From contig JAFYMG010000009.1 in the NCBI GenBank assembly GCA_017556705.1, positions 62,001 through 126,000 of the forward strand: a stretch of DNA of 64,000 nt, in the 5' to 3' direction. The position numbers were made by a program, and so were the translations under genes. A model generated the notes under the pieces. The model was not told the origin of the DNA, did no database searches, and saw only the letters and a program-made list of their open reading frames with translations. Of the stretch, positions 33,797 to 41,179 are shown piece by piece; within the stretch, counting starts at the first letter, position 1; the number at the start of each line of letters is the position of its first letter. The stretch is from Paludibacteraceae bacterium. Its GTDB lineage: Bacteria > Bacteroidota > Bacteroidia > Bacteroidales > Paludibacteraceae.

Positions 33797-34900
33797 TTAC
33801 CCTATATTCTCTACTATCGTGCACCAATTGTGGGTGTCCTCTATGCGACCATATTGGATATCTTGCAATACATGATAAAGTTTAGTTAATACTGGTCCTG
33901 GTTTGTCCCCGAATGAATAGGTGACATCATTATCAGAATCAACAACTTTGGTCAGCGGCGAAATCACGCAAGCTGTACCACATGCAGCTGCCTCTTGTAT
34001 ATCAGCCAATTCCTCTATGCGAATCCTGCGGCGAGTGACCTTCATACCCATCTCATGCGCCAAAGTCATCAGCGAGTCGTTGGTGATGCTGGGCAAGATG
34101 GCACTACTACGAGGAGTGAGGTATTCGTAGATTAGATCGCTTCGCTGTAGATCGTTCGCGTTGCTCACTGTAGATCGCTTCGCTGTAGTTCGGGCAGAGC
34201 CCTGAAGTTTGCGATACTGACGGATACCAATGAAATTGGAAGCTGTGCACTCGTCGATATACTTATGCGTTTTGGCATCGGTGAACATACATTCGTACCC
34301 CATGGCGTGTGCCGCCTCGCTGGCGCGGAAGGAGGCAGCATAATTACCTCCCACTTTCCAACAACCAGTGCCTTGGGGTGCAGCACGATCCACGGTGCGA
34401 TTCACTATAGCAGGCATACCCTTGAAACCATTAGGGAAATACGGACCGATCGGCGTAGGGACGACTACAAACTCGCAATCTTTACCAGGTCCAACACTAA
34501 TATCGGGCGTAGTAGCAACCAATAATGGGCGAAAATAGAGTGTAGCGCCAGTCTCGTATGGAGGAAGGAAATCAATGTTCTTCTCCAATGCTAATAACAC
34601 CGCTTCGCAAAATAATTCCACGGGTACAGGTGTCATCAGTAGTCCTTCAGCAGAGTGGTACATACGCTTGGCGTTCTCTTCCATGCGGAAGATGCGCACT
34701 TTGCCGTCCACGCCTCGGAAAGCCTTGAGTCCTTCGAAGCACTCTTGTCCATAGTGCAGACCTGTGGCCGCGGCATGGATAGGAATCATTTTATCGCGTG
34801 TGGCATAGGGGTGCTCCCATACACCATTCCTGCACGCCGCGCGAACGATATAGTCCGTTTCGGTATAGTGAAATGTCAGTTCTTTCCAGTTGATATTCAT
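33797..34900 (-). CDS. ilvE: Branched-chain amino acid aminotransferase, with repeat-encoded insertion
   Basis: A 367-residue fold-type IV PLP aminotransferase. The catalytic lysine is Lys182 in WKVGGNYAAS; GYECMFTDAKTHKYIDECTASNFIGI and LTPRSSAILPSITNDSL are typical. Catalyses the last step of Leu/Ile/Val synthesis. Between IGIR (227) and YEYLTPRSS (258) the normal two- to three-residue turn is replaced by about 30 residues (QYRKLQGSARTTAKRSTVSN and on) encoded by hairpin-spaced repeat DNA at 34133-34207. Without it the protein would be about 338 residues, the length usual in Bacteroides. The frame is kept, so the enzyme is probably functional with a surface loop. Overlaps the wbqC-like gene by 4 bp. 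Confidence 0.93.
   Translation of the reverse strand: MNINWKELTFHYTETDYIVRAACRNGVWEHPYATRDKMIPIHAAATGLHYGQECFEGLKAFRGVDGKVRIFRMEENAKRMYHSAEGLLMTPVPVELFCEAVLLALEKNIDFLPPYETGATLYFRPLLVATTPDISVGPGKDCEFVVVPTPIGPYFPNGFKGMPAIVNRTVDRAAPQGTGCWKVGGNYAASFRASEAAHAMGYECMFTDAKTHKYIDECTASNFIGIRQYRKLQGSARTTAKRSTVSNANDLQRSDLIYEYLTPRSSAILPSITNDSLMTLAHEMGMKVTRRRIRIEELADIQEAAACGTACVISPLTKVVDSDNDVTYSFGDKPGPVLTKLYHVLQDIQYGRIEDTHNWCTIVENIG
34133..34207. repeat. In-frame hairpin-spaced repeat array inside ilvE
   Basis: TTAGA, spacer TCGCTTCGC, TGTAGA, spacer TCGTTCGCGTTGCTCAC, TGTAGA, spacer TCGCTTCGC, TGTAG, then a GGGC/GCCC hairpin. Same words and spacers as 26602-26653 and 18067-18112. Confidence 0.9.
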
Positions 34901-35421
34901 ATCTTCATGACGGATTCTGGTCCGTATTCAAATAGTATGTCCAATATGCTTTGTCCGTTTCCGAAGCAGGGTTCTAAATCCAAACCACTCCAGTCGGTTG
35001 TGAATTTTGAATTTTGAATTTTGAATTCAGAATTACGGATAAGTTGATGAATCACTTCGTGGATTTTCTCGTTGAAATCGACTAAAAAGCGTGTTTCTTG
35101 TTCGTAGAACGGACGGAAGAAGTCGGCGTAGTAATCGAAGTATGGTGTGCGTTTGTAGGCACTCACGAGGGCAATCCAGTGTTGGTGTTGCCATTTTTGT
35201 TGATAGCTAATCTCTACATCCTTTGTCAACTGTTTGCTATCGGCTCGTTTTACGGGAATACTCAAGGTCAGTGGTCCGTCGGGCGTGGTGATGGTGCAAC
35301 GATTGCGGTGGGTCTGCTTTGGAAAACTCTCCATCACCTCTATCGCCACCTCCGATGGATTCACCATAAATTGGCGATACCACTCCACAGGTCCCAAATA
35401 TGTTGTTGGCAGTATAATCAT
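34897..35421 (-). CDS. WbqC-like family protein
   Basis: A 174-residue protein with WbqC features: YLGPVEWYRQFM at the start, QTHRNRCTITTPDGPLTLSIPVKR, and WQHQHWIALVSAYKRTPYFDYYADFFRPFYEQ. WbqC proteins occur in polysaccharide gene sets and are predicted to modify amino sugars; no reaction is proven. Residues about 131-141 (NSEFKIQNSKF) are encoded by an in-frame TGAATTT heptamer array. Overlaps ilvE and lepB by 4 bp on either side. The family is often slightly longer. Confidence 0.82.
   Translation of the reverse strand: MIILPTTYLGPVEWYRQFMVNPSEVAIEVMESFPKQTHRNRCTITTPDGPLTLSIPVKRADSKQLTKDVEISYQQKWQHQHWIALVSAYKRTPYFDYYADFFRPFYEQETRFLVDFNEKIHEVIHQLIRNSEFKIQNSKFTTDWSGLDLEPCFGNGQSILDILFEYGPESVMKI
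35001..35028. repeat. In-frame heptamer array (TGAATTT) in the wbqC-like gene
   Basis: Three perfect TGAATTT units and one TGAATTC, in frame on the minus strand. The same word occurs at 36804-36824 and in the array at 61443. Confidence 0.88.
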
Positions 35422-36800
35422 TCAAAATGACTCAATCCAATTCTCTTCCAACGGATATGTCCTTTGCCCCAAGGATTGTCCTTCTCGATGCTGAGCCAAA
35501 CGAACATAGGGCGGCCAACGATATGGTCTTCGGGCACAAACCCCCAATAACGACTATCGGCAGACTTATGGCGGTTGTCGCCCATCATCCAATAATAGTC
35601 CATCTCAAATACATAAGGCTCGCCTATCTTCATTGGCTTGAACTCATAGGCATCTGCAATACGCTTGTACACCCAGTAGTTCTCCTCCGTGATCATCACC
35701 GTATCACCCTTCGCCGGGATATAGATAGGTCCGTAGTTGTCGCGTGTCCACGCGTTATGCCCCAAAGGATACACATCACCACCATTTGCTTCAGGTTCTA
35801 TCTCTATACTCATGACATGTGGATTCTTCTCCAATTCCATTTTCATTGATTCTGTCAACGGGAAATGATATACGCCATCCGCTAATTTAGCTCTATCTTC
35901 CTTCGATATACCTAATTTCGAGAGATAACTTCCGCTCAACACATGCCCATCTGTTTTCACCACATAACAATATTGTAAATATGGATGCTTAGGTTCTGCC
36001 ACACCATCAATATACACCACATTATCAACAATCTGCAGAGAATCGCCTGGCGTACCCACACAACGTTTCACATAATTCTCACGACGATCCACGGGGCGCA
36101 CCATTATCTCACCAAATACATCCTTGCGATTTTCCACTGTACGCTTACCATACATATGGCACAAGGTATAATAGTCTGGATTCTGCATCTTGGTGCAAAC
36201 AGTATCGCCCGTAGGAAAATTAAACACTACAATATCACCTTTTTCTACACTATCCCAACCTTTCAAACGCTTATATCCCCATTGTGGATTCTCGATATAG
36301 CTCTTACCGCCACCCAAGATTGCAGGCATGGTATGTTGCACCAGAGGCATTGAAAGCGGGGTATTAGGCACGCGTGCACCATAACACATCTTATTCACAC
36401 ACAAGAAATCACCCACACGCATGGTCTTCTCCAAAGATGAAGTAGGTATTTGGTAATTTTGAAAGATATATACATTAATGAAATATACCGCTACCAACGC
36501 AAACACTATGGCATCTATCCACGAGCAAATAGTATATAACCATGAATTTGCATGAGGATTTTGCTTACCATCTTTTTCCTCCTCCTTTGTCAACGGCTTA
36601 TACTTTTTCCACCAATTCCAAGGGATATATTTCGTAGTAAACATATCCAATATTATCGGCAATAGTACAAGCCATCCCAAACTAGCCCAATCACCCCAAG
36701 CGACCCAGACTACAAAAACCACATAAACAACACTCCAAACACCACAGGAGACCCACCCCTTGGGAGTTACTTTTTTAATTCTATCTCGGAAACTTTTCAT
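35418..36800 (-). CDS. lepB: Signal peptidase I
   Basis: A 460-residue type I signal peptidase. After N-terminal helices (about 17-55) and an anchor at about 93-112, the catalytic serine lies in YQIPTSSLEKTMRVGDFLCVNK (box B; Ser about 119) and the general-base lysine in RRENYVKRCVGTPGDSLQI (about 219). WMMGDNRHKSADSRYWGFVPEDHIVGRP is box E. At 460 residues it matches the long Bacteroidetes form with a large insert between catalytic boxes. It cleaves signal peptides at the inner membrane. It follows dapB after 12 bp, a gap made of heptamer repeat. Confidence 0.93.
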   Translation of the reverse strand: MKSFRDRIKKVTPKGWVSCGVWSVVYVVFVVWVAWGDWASLGWLVLLPIILDMFTTKYIPWNWWKKYKPLTKEEEKDGKQNPHANSWLYTICSWIDAIVFALVAVYFINVYIFQNYQIPTSSLEKTMRVGDFLCVNKMCYGARVPNTPLSMPLVQHTMPAILGGGKSYIENPQWGYKRLKGWDSVEKGDIVVFNFPTGDTVCTKMQNPDYYTLCHMYGKRTVENRKDVFGEIMVRPVDRRENYVKRCVGTPGDSLQIVDNVVYIDGVAEPKHPYLQYCYVVKTDGHVLSGSYLSKLGISKEDRAKLADGVYHFPLTESMKMELEKNPHVMSIEIEPEANGGDVYPLGHNAWTRDNYGPIYIPAKGDTVMITEENYWVYKRIADAYEFKPMKIGEPYVFEMDYYWMMGDNRHKSADSRYWGFVPEDHIVGRPMFVWLSIEKDNPWGKGHIRWKRIGLSHFE

Positions 36801-36803
36801 AAT

Positions 36804-36824
36804 TCAAAATTTTTAATTCAAAAT
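36804..36824. repeat. Heptamer array across the dapB stop and lepB leader
   Basis: On minus: ATTTTGA, ATTAAAA, ATTTTGA, then ATT and the lepB ATG. The dapB stop codon is inside the array. Confidence 0.72.
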
Positions 36825-37484
36825 CACTTCCTCAAACTCATGCCATCCAGCTTTACCCTTCATCCATTCTGCAGCAATCACCGCCCCAAGCGCAAAGCCC
36901 CTGCGCGATTTAGCACTATGGCTAATGCTGATTGTATCCACCTCACTATCCCATACCACCGTATGAATCCCTGGCACCTCACCCTCACGAATAGACTCGA
37001 TATCGCTAACCGCCAATCGCCCATCACCAATCGCCTCTTGCAGCGTCTTTGCCGTACCACTTGGTGCATCCAACTTATGCACATGGTGCACTTCTGTCAT
37101 ATTTGGCTTGTATGTAGGATATTTTTCCATTAACTTCGCTAGTTGCTTATTCAGTACAAACAAAACATTCACACCAACACTATAGTTTGAAGACCACATC
37201 AAACCAGCATTTCGCTTCATTGCCTCTTGCTTCATCGCCTCCACATTCCACCCTGTCGTACCGCATACCACAGGCACACCTGATTCCCAAGCACGCAAGA
37301 TATTTACCGATGCCATTTGAGGCATAGTAAACTCTATCGCCACATCTGCAGAAGCAAACGCTAACGACTCAAAATCACCTTGATTATCTTTATCAATAAC
37401 ACACACCACCTCATGCCCTCTTTCAAGTGCTACGGACTCTATAATATGCCCCATCTTACCATATCCTATCAATGCTATTTTCAT
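36813..37484 (-). CDS. dapB: 4-hydroxy-tetrahydrodipicolinate reductase
   Basis: A 223-residue DapB, slightly short (usual 235-270). The N-terminal dinucleotide motif is IGYGKMGHIIE; CGTTGW (about residue 74), SSNYSVGVNV (about 98), EVHHVHKLDAPSGTAKTL (about 130, with the catalytic His and Lys) are all present. Makes tetrahydrodipicolinate for lysine and peptidoglycan diaminopimelate. The segment around 149-162 is encoded by CGCCAAT-type heptamers (37004-37038), a variable region in this family. First gene of the long minus-strand run, with its own promoter. Confidence 0.94.
   Translation of the reverse strand: MKIALIGYGKMGHIIESVALERGHEVVCVIDKDNQGDFESLAFASADVAIEFTMPQMASVNILRAWESGVPVVCGTTGWNVEAMKQEAMKRNAGLMWSSNYSVGVNVLFVLNKQLAKLMEKYPTYKPNMTEVHHVHKLDAPSGTAKTLQEAIGDGRLAVSDIESIREGEVPGIHTVVWDSEVDTISISHSAKSRRGFALGAVIAAEWMKGKAGWHEFEEVILN
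37004..37038. repeat. In-frame heptamer array (CGCCAAT) in dapB
   Basis: CGCTAAC, CGCCAAT, CGCCCAT, CACCAAT, CGCCTCT: five 7-bp units read in frame on the minus strand. Confidence 0.72.
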
Positions 37485-37525
37485 CTTTTACAGTAAGTCA
37501 ACTCCGAGTATTCTCAAAAAACGCG

Positions 37526-37557
37526 CAAAGATACTACTTTTTTTTGACATATGCAAG
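37526..37557 (-). promoter_or_regulatory. Bacteroidetes-type promoter for dapB and the long minus-strand run
   Basis: On minus: CTTG (37557-37554), 20-bp spacer, TATCTTTG (37533-37526), about 42 bp before dapB. Confidence 0.72.
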
Positions 37558-37615
37558 CATTTAGAAATTATTCTATAATTTTCCATCAAGATTTAACAGA
37601 AAAATAGCTAAAATA

Positions 37616-37647
37616 TTTGCATATATCAGAAAAAATACCTACCTTTG
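37616..37647 (+). promoter_or_regulatory. Bacteroidetes-type promoter for the PIG-L deacetylase
   Basis: TTTG at 37616-37619, 20-bp spacer, TACCTTTG at 37640-37647. It overlaps the ATG at 37645, so the true start is the ATG at 37666. Confidence 0.83.
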
Positions 37648-37665
37648 CAGAAAATCATTTTTACC

Positions 37666-38388
37666 ATGAAAACGAACAAACTCTTACTTCTAATTCTTGG
37701 ATTATTATTTCTCGTTGCAAGCCCGATGAAATCGGCGGAATCTTGGCTTGAAGGTTACAAAAAGGTACTAGTAATCGGTGCACATCCCGATGACCCAGAA
37801 ACCATGTGCGGAGGCACTATGCTCAAACTCAAATCAATGGGCGTAGAGGTTGTTTCAGTATATCTCACGTCAGGAGAAGCAGGTATTCGCGGAAAAAACC
37901 ATGAAGAAGCACGAGCTATCCGTCAAGTGGAAGCAAAAAACGCCTGCGAAGTAATGGGGGTACGTTCTATATTCATGACACAAATCGACGGAAGTGCAGA
38001 AATTAATAAAGCCCGCTACGCCGAAATGAAAGCAATAATCGAAGCAGAAAAGCCTGATATGGTTATCACTCACTGGCCTATTGACTCACACCGCGATCAC
38101 CGCGTATGCTCCATACTAGTGTACGATGCATGGCGTCAATCAGGATATAGTTTTGACCTCTACTATGGTGAAGTAATGACCGGATTGCAAACACAAAACT
38201 TCTCCCCCACTTTTTGGGTAAATATCACAGATACCCATAACAAAAAAGTCGAGGCATATTATTGCCACACAAGCCAAGGCATGGAAGCTATACAGGAATA
38301 TCACGACGCCATGGAAGTAATGCGCGGAATGGAATGCCATACTAAATACGGCGAAGCATTCGTTAAACAGCAATGGAAAGAAGATTAG
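37666..38388 (+). CDS. Secreted PIG-L (LmbE) family deacetylase
   Basis: A 240-residue protein with a signal peptide (about 1-23, ending KSAES). The zinc-binding motifs are GAHPDDPETMCGG (about residues 38-50, His and Asp-Asp) and WPIDSHRDHRV (about 136-146, the HxxH pair). PIG-L enzymes remove N-acetyl groups from GlcNAc-containing substrates. Start chosen at 37666 because the promoter -7 box overlaps the upstream ATG. Export suggests a cell-envelope or dietary glycan substrate; which one is unknown. Confidence 0.9.
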   Translation: MKTNKLLLLILGLLFLVASPMKSAESWLEGYKKVLVIGAHPDDPETMCGGTMLKLKSMGVEVVSVYLTSGEAGIRGKNHEEARAIRQVEAKNACEVMGVRSIFMTQIDGSAEINKARYAEMKAIIEAEKPDMVITHWPIDSHRDHRVCSILVYDAWRQSGYSFDLYYGEVMTGLQTQNFSPTFWVNITDTHNKKVEAYYCHTSQGMEAIQEYHDAMEVMRGMECHTKYGEAFVKQQWKED

Positions 38389-38473
38389 TCATGAGAAAGT
38401 ATCACTCATACTCCTATCGCGTATATTATAACTATACTAATTGTAACACTTTTAATGCTGCAAACAATATAAT

Positions 38474-38851
38474 ATGAAACAAATTATTTCTACTACTGAA
38501 GCACCTGCTGCCATTGGTGCTTATAGTCAAGCTGTTGTTGCCAATGGTATGCTCTTTGCCAGTGGACAATTAGGAATCGATCCTGCTACTGGTGAGTTTG
38601 CTGGTGCAGATTTTCGAGCACAAGCAGAGCAAGCTATTAAAAATGTAGCCGCTATTCTCCAAGCCGCCGGCACTGATGCAAGTCACGTTGTCAAAACCAC
38701 TGTTTTTTTGACAGATATGGCTAATTTTGCCGTGCTCAACGAGGTTTACTCTACTCTTTTTGCCGCTCCATTCCCGGCGCGTTCCGCAGTCGCAGTAGCC
38801 GCTTTACCTAAAGGCGGACTCGTTGAAATAGAGATTCTCGCTGTACTCTAA
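38474..38851 (+). CDS. ridA: RidA family 2-iminobutanoate/2-iminopropanoate deaminase
   Basis: A 125-residue Rid protein: EAPAAIGAYSQAVVANGMLFASGQLGIDP, then FPARSAVAVAALPKGGLVEIEILAV with the catalytic arginine (Arg about 105) and glutamate (about 120). It hydrolyses reactive enamine/imine by-products of PLP enzymes such as threonine dehydratase. Length and motifs fit the RidA archetype. An 85-bp gap follows the PIG-L gene; no consensus promoter could be fixed. Confidence 0.94.
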   Translation: MKQIISTTEAPAAIGAYSQAVVANGMLFASGQLGIDPATGEFAGADFRAQAEQAIKNVAAILQAAGTDASHVVKTTVFLTDMANFAVLNEVYSTLFAAPFPARSAVAVAALPKGGLVEIEILAVL

Positions 38852-38928
38852 TGCCATTTTGGCAGGACTTTTAGCAGAATAATAAGAAAAAATAATACTT
38901 GGCACGATATTTGTCGTGCTTTTGGTGT

Positions 38929-39873
38929 ATGAAGCGAATAACATTCATTTTTGCATGCTTATGGCTTAGCATGATTGCACAAGCCACAGTTTATACACCT
39001 ACGTCTTTACCTAATCCCAAGGCACAAGACCGATATAGTTATGTCTGCAATCCCGATAGAATCGTGAATAGTAGCGATATCCTATTCCTTAACCGCCTTG
39101 CAAAGCAGCTCGAAGACTCTACAATGGTGGAACTCTGCATAGTAGCTGTATCAAGTATTGGTAATAGCAATGCCTTTGAGTTTTGCTACGAACTTTTCCA
39201 ACGTTGGGGCATTGGTAAAGAGGGTAAAAATACGGGCGTACTTATATTTCTTGCTGTGGAGTCACGCGATATCCGCATTATGACTGGTGGTGGCATTGAG
39301 GGTATTCTCACAGATGCAATATGCAACGAGATTATAAATACCACCATGATTCCCCCTCTTAAAGAAGGTGATTATTCTGCAGGATTGGCATTAGGTGCGT
39401 TGCGTATATACGAAATATGTACTGATGGTAGTGTACCTGAGGAATTACGCAACATAACATCAGCTACTAATCGTTACCATTATGCCGATGAATCCGAAAA
39501 AAATGAGCTGAAAGAGGTGCTCTATTTCATAGGTATTCCGTTCCTATTTGTCATACTGCTAATCATTCCGTTACTGCTAATCATAATAATTAGAACAACT
39601 ATAAAATGTCCTAAATGCGGTAAACGAGGTTGGCACAAGACAAGTGAGCAAATCATTTCTCGTGCAACAACGAAAAAAGAGGGATTGGGCGTACGCACCT
39701 ACACATGCAAGCACTGCGGACATCACGAAGACAAGTCATTCGTTATTCCTAGAGAAGTACCTATGGTATTCATTTCTGGAGGCGGATCCCACGGTGGTTT
39801 TGGAGGAGGTAGTTTCGGCGGTGGATTCGGCGGAGGTAGCACTTTCGGGGGTGGTGCTGGAGGCAAGTTTTAA
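38929..39873 (+). CDS. TPM-domain protein (YgcG-like) with zinc ribbon
   Basis: A 314-residue protein with a signal peptide (about 1-18). The TPM domain spans about residues 32-165 (DSTMVELCIVAVSSI, GKEGKNTGVLIFLAVESRDIRIMTGGGIEG). A transmembrane helix lies at about 198-222, a zinc ribbon at about 225-270 (CPKCGKRGW and CKHCGHHE), and a Gly/Ser/Phe-rich tail (GGGSHGGFGGGSFGGG). Such proteins are linked to photosystem repair in plants and envelope processes in bacteria; molecular role uncertain. I start at 38929 (MKRITFIF), giving a proper signal peptide. The LemA gene follows, a common pairing. Confidence 0.87.
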   Translation: MKRITFIFACLWLSMIAQATVYTPTSLPNPKAQDRYSYVCNPDRIVNSSDILFLNRLAKQLEDSTMVELCIVAVSSIGNSNAFEFCYELFQRWGIGKEGKNTGVLIFLAVESRDIRIMTGGGIEGILTDAICNEIINTTMIPPLKEGDYSAGLALGALRIYEICTDGSVPEELRNITSATNRYHYADESEKNELKEVLYFIGIPFLFVILLIIPLLLIIIIRTTIKCPKCGKRGWHKTSEQIISRATTKKEGLGVRTYTCKHCGHHEDKSFVIPREVPMVFISGGGSHGGFGGGSFGGGFGGGSTFGGGAGGKF

Positions 39874-39925
39874 CTAACAACATTAATTAACGATGTAGTA
39901 AACTATACTAAACAATATATAATTT

Positions 39926-40516
39926 ATGAATAAGAAAACCGTAACATGGATTGTGGTACTAGGAGTACTAGCAATCGCCGTTGTATGGGGAATCAGTCGC
40001 TACAACGCAATCATTTCAGCAGAAGAAAATGTCAACACAGCTTGGTCACAAGTTGAAAACCAATACCAACGTCGTGCAGATCTGATTCCAAACCTCGTTG
40101 AAACCGTAAAAGGCTATGCTGCGCACGAAAGCGAGACACTCGAAGATGTAGTAACTGCGCGTGCCAAAGCAACACAAGTAGTTGTTGATCCCACTAATGC
40201 TACTGCAGAGCAATTAGCCGCATTCCAAGCCGCTCAAGGCGAACTTACTCAAGCGCTAGGCAGATTGATGGCTCTTTCTGAAAACTACCCAGACTTAAAA
40301 GCGAGTCAAAACTTCTCAGCTTTGCAATCGCAATTAGAAGGTACCGAAAATCGTATTACTGTAGCTCGCAACAACTTTAATGAAGTTGCTCGCCACTTCA
40401 ATACTCTCATTCGTCGTTTCCCTACCAACCTTATCGCCAACACGATGAATGCAGAGAAACGCCCATATTTTGAAGCAAACGAAGGTGCAGAACAAGCTCC
40501 ACAAGTACAATTCTAA
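39926..40516 (+). CDS. LemA family protein
   Basis: A 196-residue LemA protein: N-terminal membrane anchor (about 7-25), then SAEENVNTAWSQVENQYQRRADLIPNLVETVKGYAAHE, AQGELTQALGRLMALSENYPDLKASQNFSALQSQLEGTENRI in pieces (SENYPDLKASQNF, LEGTENRI), and FPTNLIANTM near the end. Long helical protein exposed to the periplasm; function poorly known. It follows the TPM gene by 52 bp, a combination conserved in many bacteria. Confidence 0.93.
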   Translation: MNKKTVTWIVVLGVLAIAVVWGISRYNAIISAEENVNTAWSQVENQYQRRADLIPNLVETVKGYAAHESETLEDVVTARAKATQVVVDPTNATAEQLAAFQAAQGELTQALGRLMALSENYPDLKASQNFSALQSQLEGTENRITVARNNFNEVARHFNTLIRRFPTNLIANTMNAEKRPYFEANEGAEQAPQVQF

Positions 40517-40540
40517 TTTCGGATAAACATTCCGACATGT

Positions 40541-40575
40541 AAACATTAACTATAAACTCTAAACACTAAACTAAA
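40541..40575. repeat. Heptamer array (AACNNTA), five units, before the DUF456 gene
   Basis: AAACATT, AACTATA, AACTCTA, AACACTA, AACTAAA in tandem, ending 2 bp before the ATG at 40578. Confidence 0.82.
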
Positions 40576-40577
40576 AA

Positions 40578-41093
40578 ATGGATGTATTTTTAATTATTCT
40601 TGGATCCATATGCCTATTATTGGGCATCGTAGGTTGCGTGGTACCGGTAATACCCGGTGTACCATTGGCATATCTTGGATTATTATGTGCGCATTGGACA
40701 GATCGTGCCCAATTATCATGGCAAGAGTTAGTTATCTGGGGTGTGATAACAGTTGTTGTTCAACTACTTGACTATATCGTACCAGCTTGGGGCACTAAAA
40801 AATTAGGCGGCTCAAAATGGGGTGTTTGGGGTAGTGTACTTGGATTATTGATAGGCTTATTCTTCGGCCTCCCTGGTATCATCATCGGTCCGTTCGTAGG
40901 TGCTGTGTTGTTTGAATTGATATATTTCAACTTCCATCCTAAACAAAAGAATATTGATATGCCACACAATCAGAAATTTAAAACAGCTCTTATTTCTGGT
41001 TTAGGTTCGTTCTTAGGCTTACTCGTAGGCACGATTCTCAAACTCATCTGTTGTGGAGGAATGATCATTTATTTCATTAAAGAGTTAATCTAA
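40578..41093 (+). CDS. DUF456 domain membrane protein
   Basis: A 171-residue protein of four to five hydrophobic helices with the DUF456 pattern: GCVVPVIPGVPLAYLGLLCAHW, DYIVPAWGTKKLGGSKWG, and GIIIGPFVGAVLFEL. Function of the family is unknown. A heptamer array forms its leader, and a bidirectional terminator lies downstream. Confidence 0.88.
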   Translation: MDVFLIILGSICLLLGIVGCVVPVIPGVPLAYLGLLCAHWTDRAQLSWQELVIWGVITVVVQLLDYIVPAWGTKKLGGSKWGVWGSVLGLLIGLFFGLPGIIIGPFVGAVLFELIYFNFHPKQKNIDMPHNQKFKTALISGLGSFLGLLVGTILKLICCGGMIIYFIKELI

Positions 41094-41110
41094 ACCACTC
41101 TTTATCATGT

Positions 41111-41147
41111 TAACAAAATAAGGGCCAAAATAGCCCTTATTTTGTTA
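41111..41147. terminator. Bidirectional terminator between convergent genes
   Basis: TAACAAAATAAGGGC pairs perfectly with GCCCTTATTTTGTTA around a 7-nt loop; the A and T tracts serve both strands. Confidence 0.9.
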
Positions 41148-41179
41148 GCATCAACACTTTTCATCTACAATCCTGCCAC

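Noticed and set aside
33741..33827. Upstream start of the POT transporter
   Set aside because: It overlaps ilvE by 31 bp and adds a charged segment before the conserved N-terminus; ATG at 33740 is preferred.
34133..34207. ilvE insertion as an assembly error or frameshift
   Set aside because: The frame continues intact on both sides and the same words and spacers appear at several other loci, so a real element is more likely; read support is still worth checking.
38900..38928. Promoter directly before the TPM gene
   Set aside because: Only a partial GATATTTG-like box could be found and no TTTG at 20 bp, so it was not annotated.
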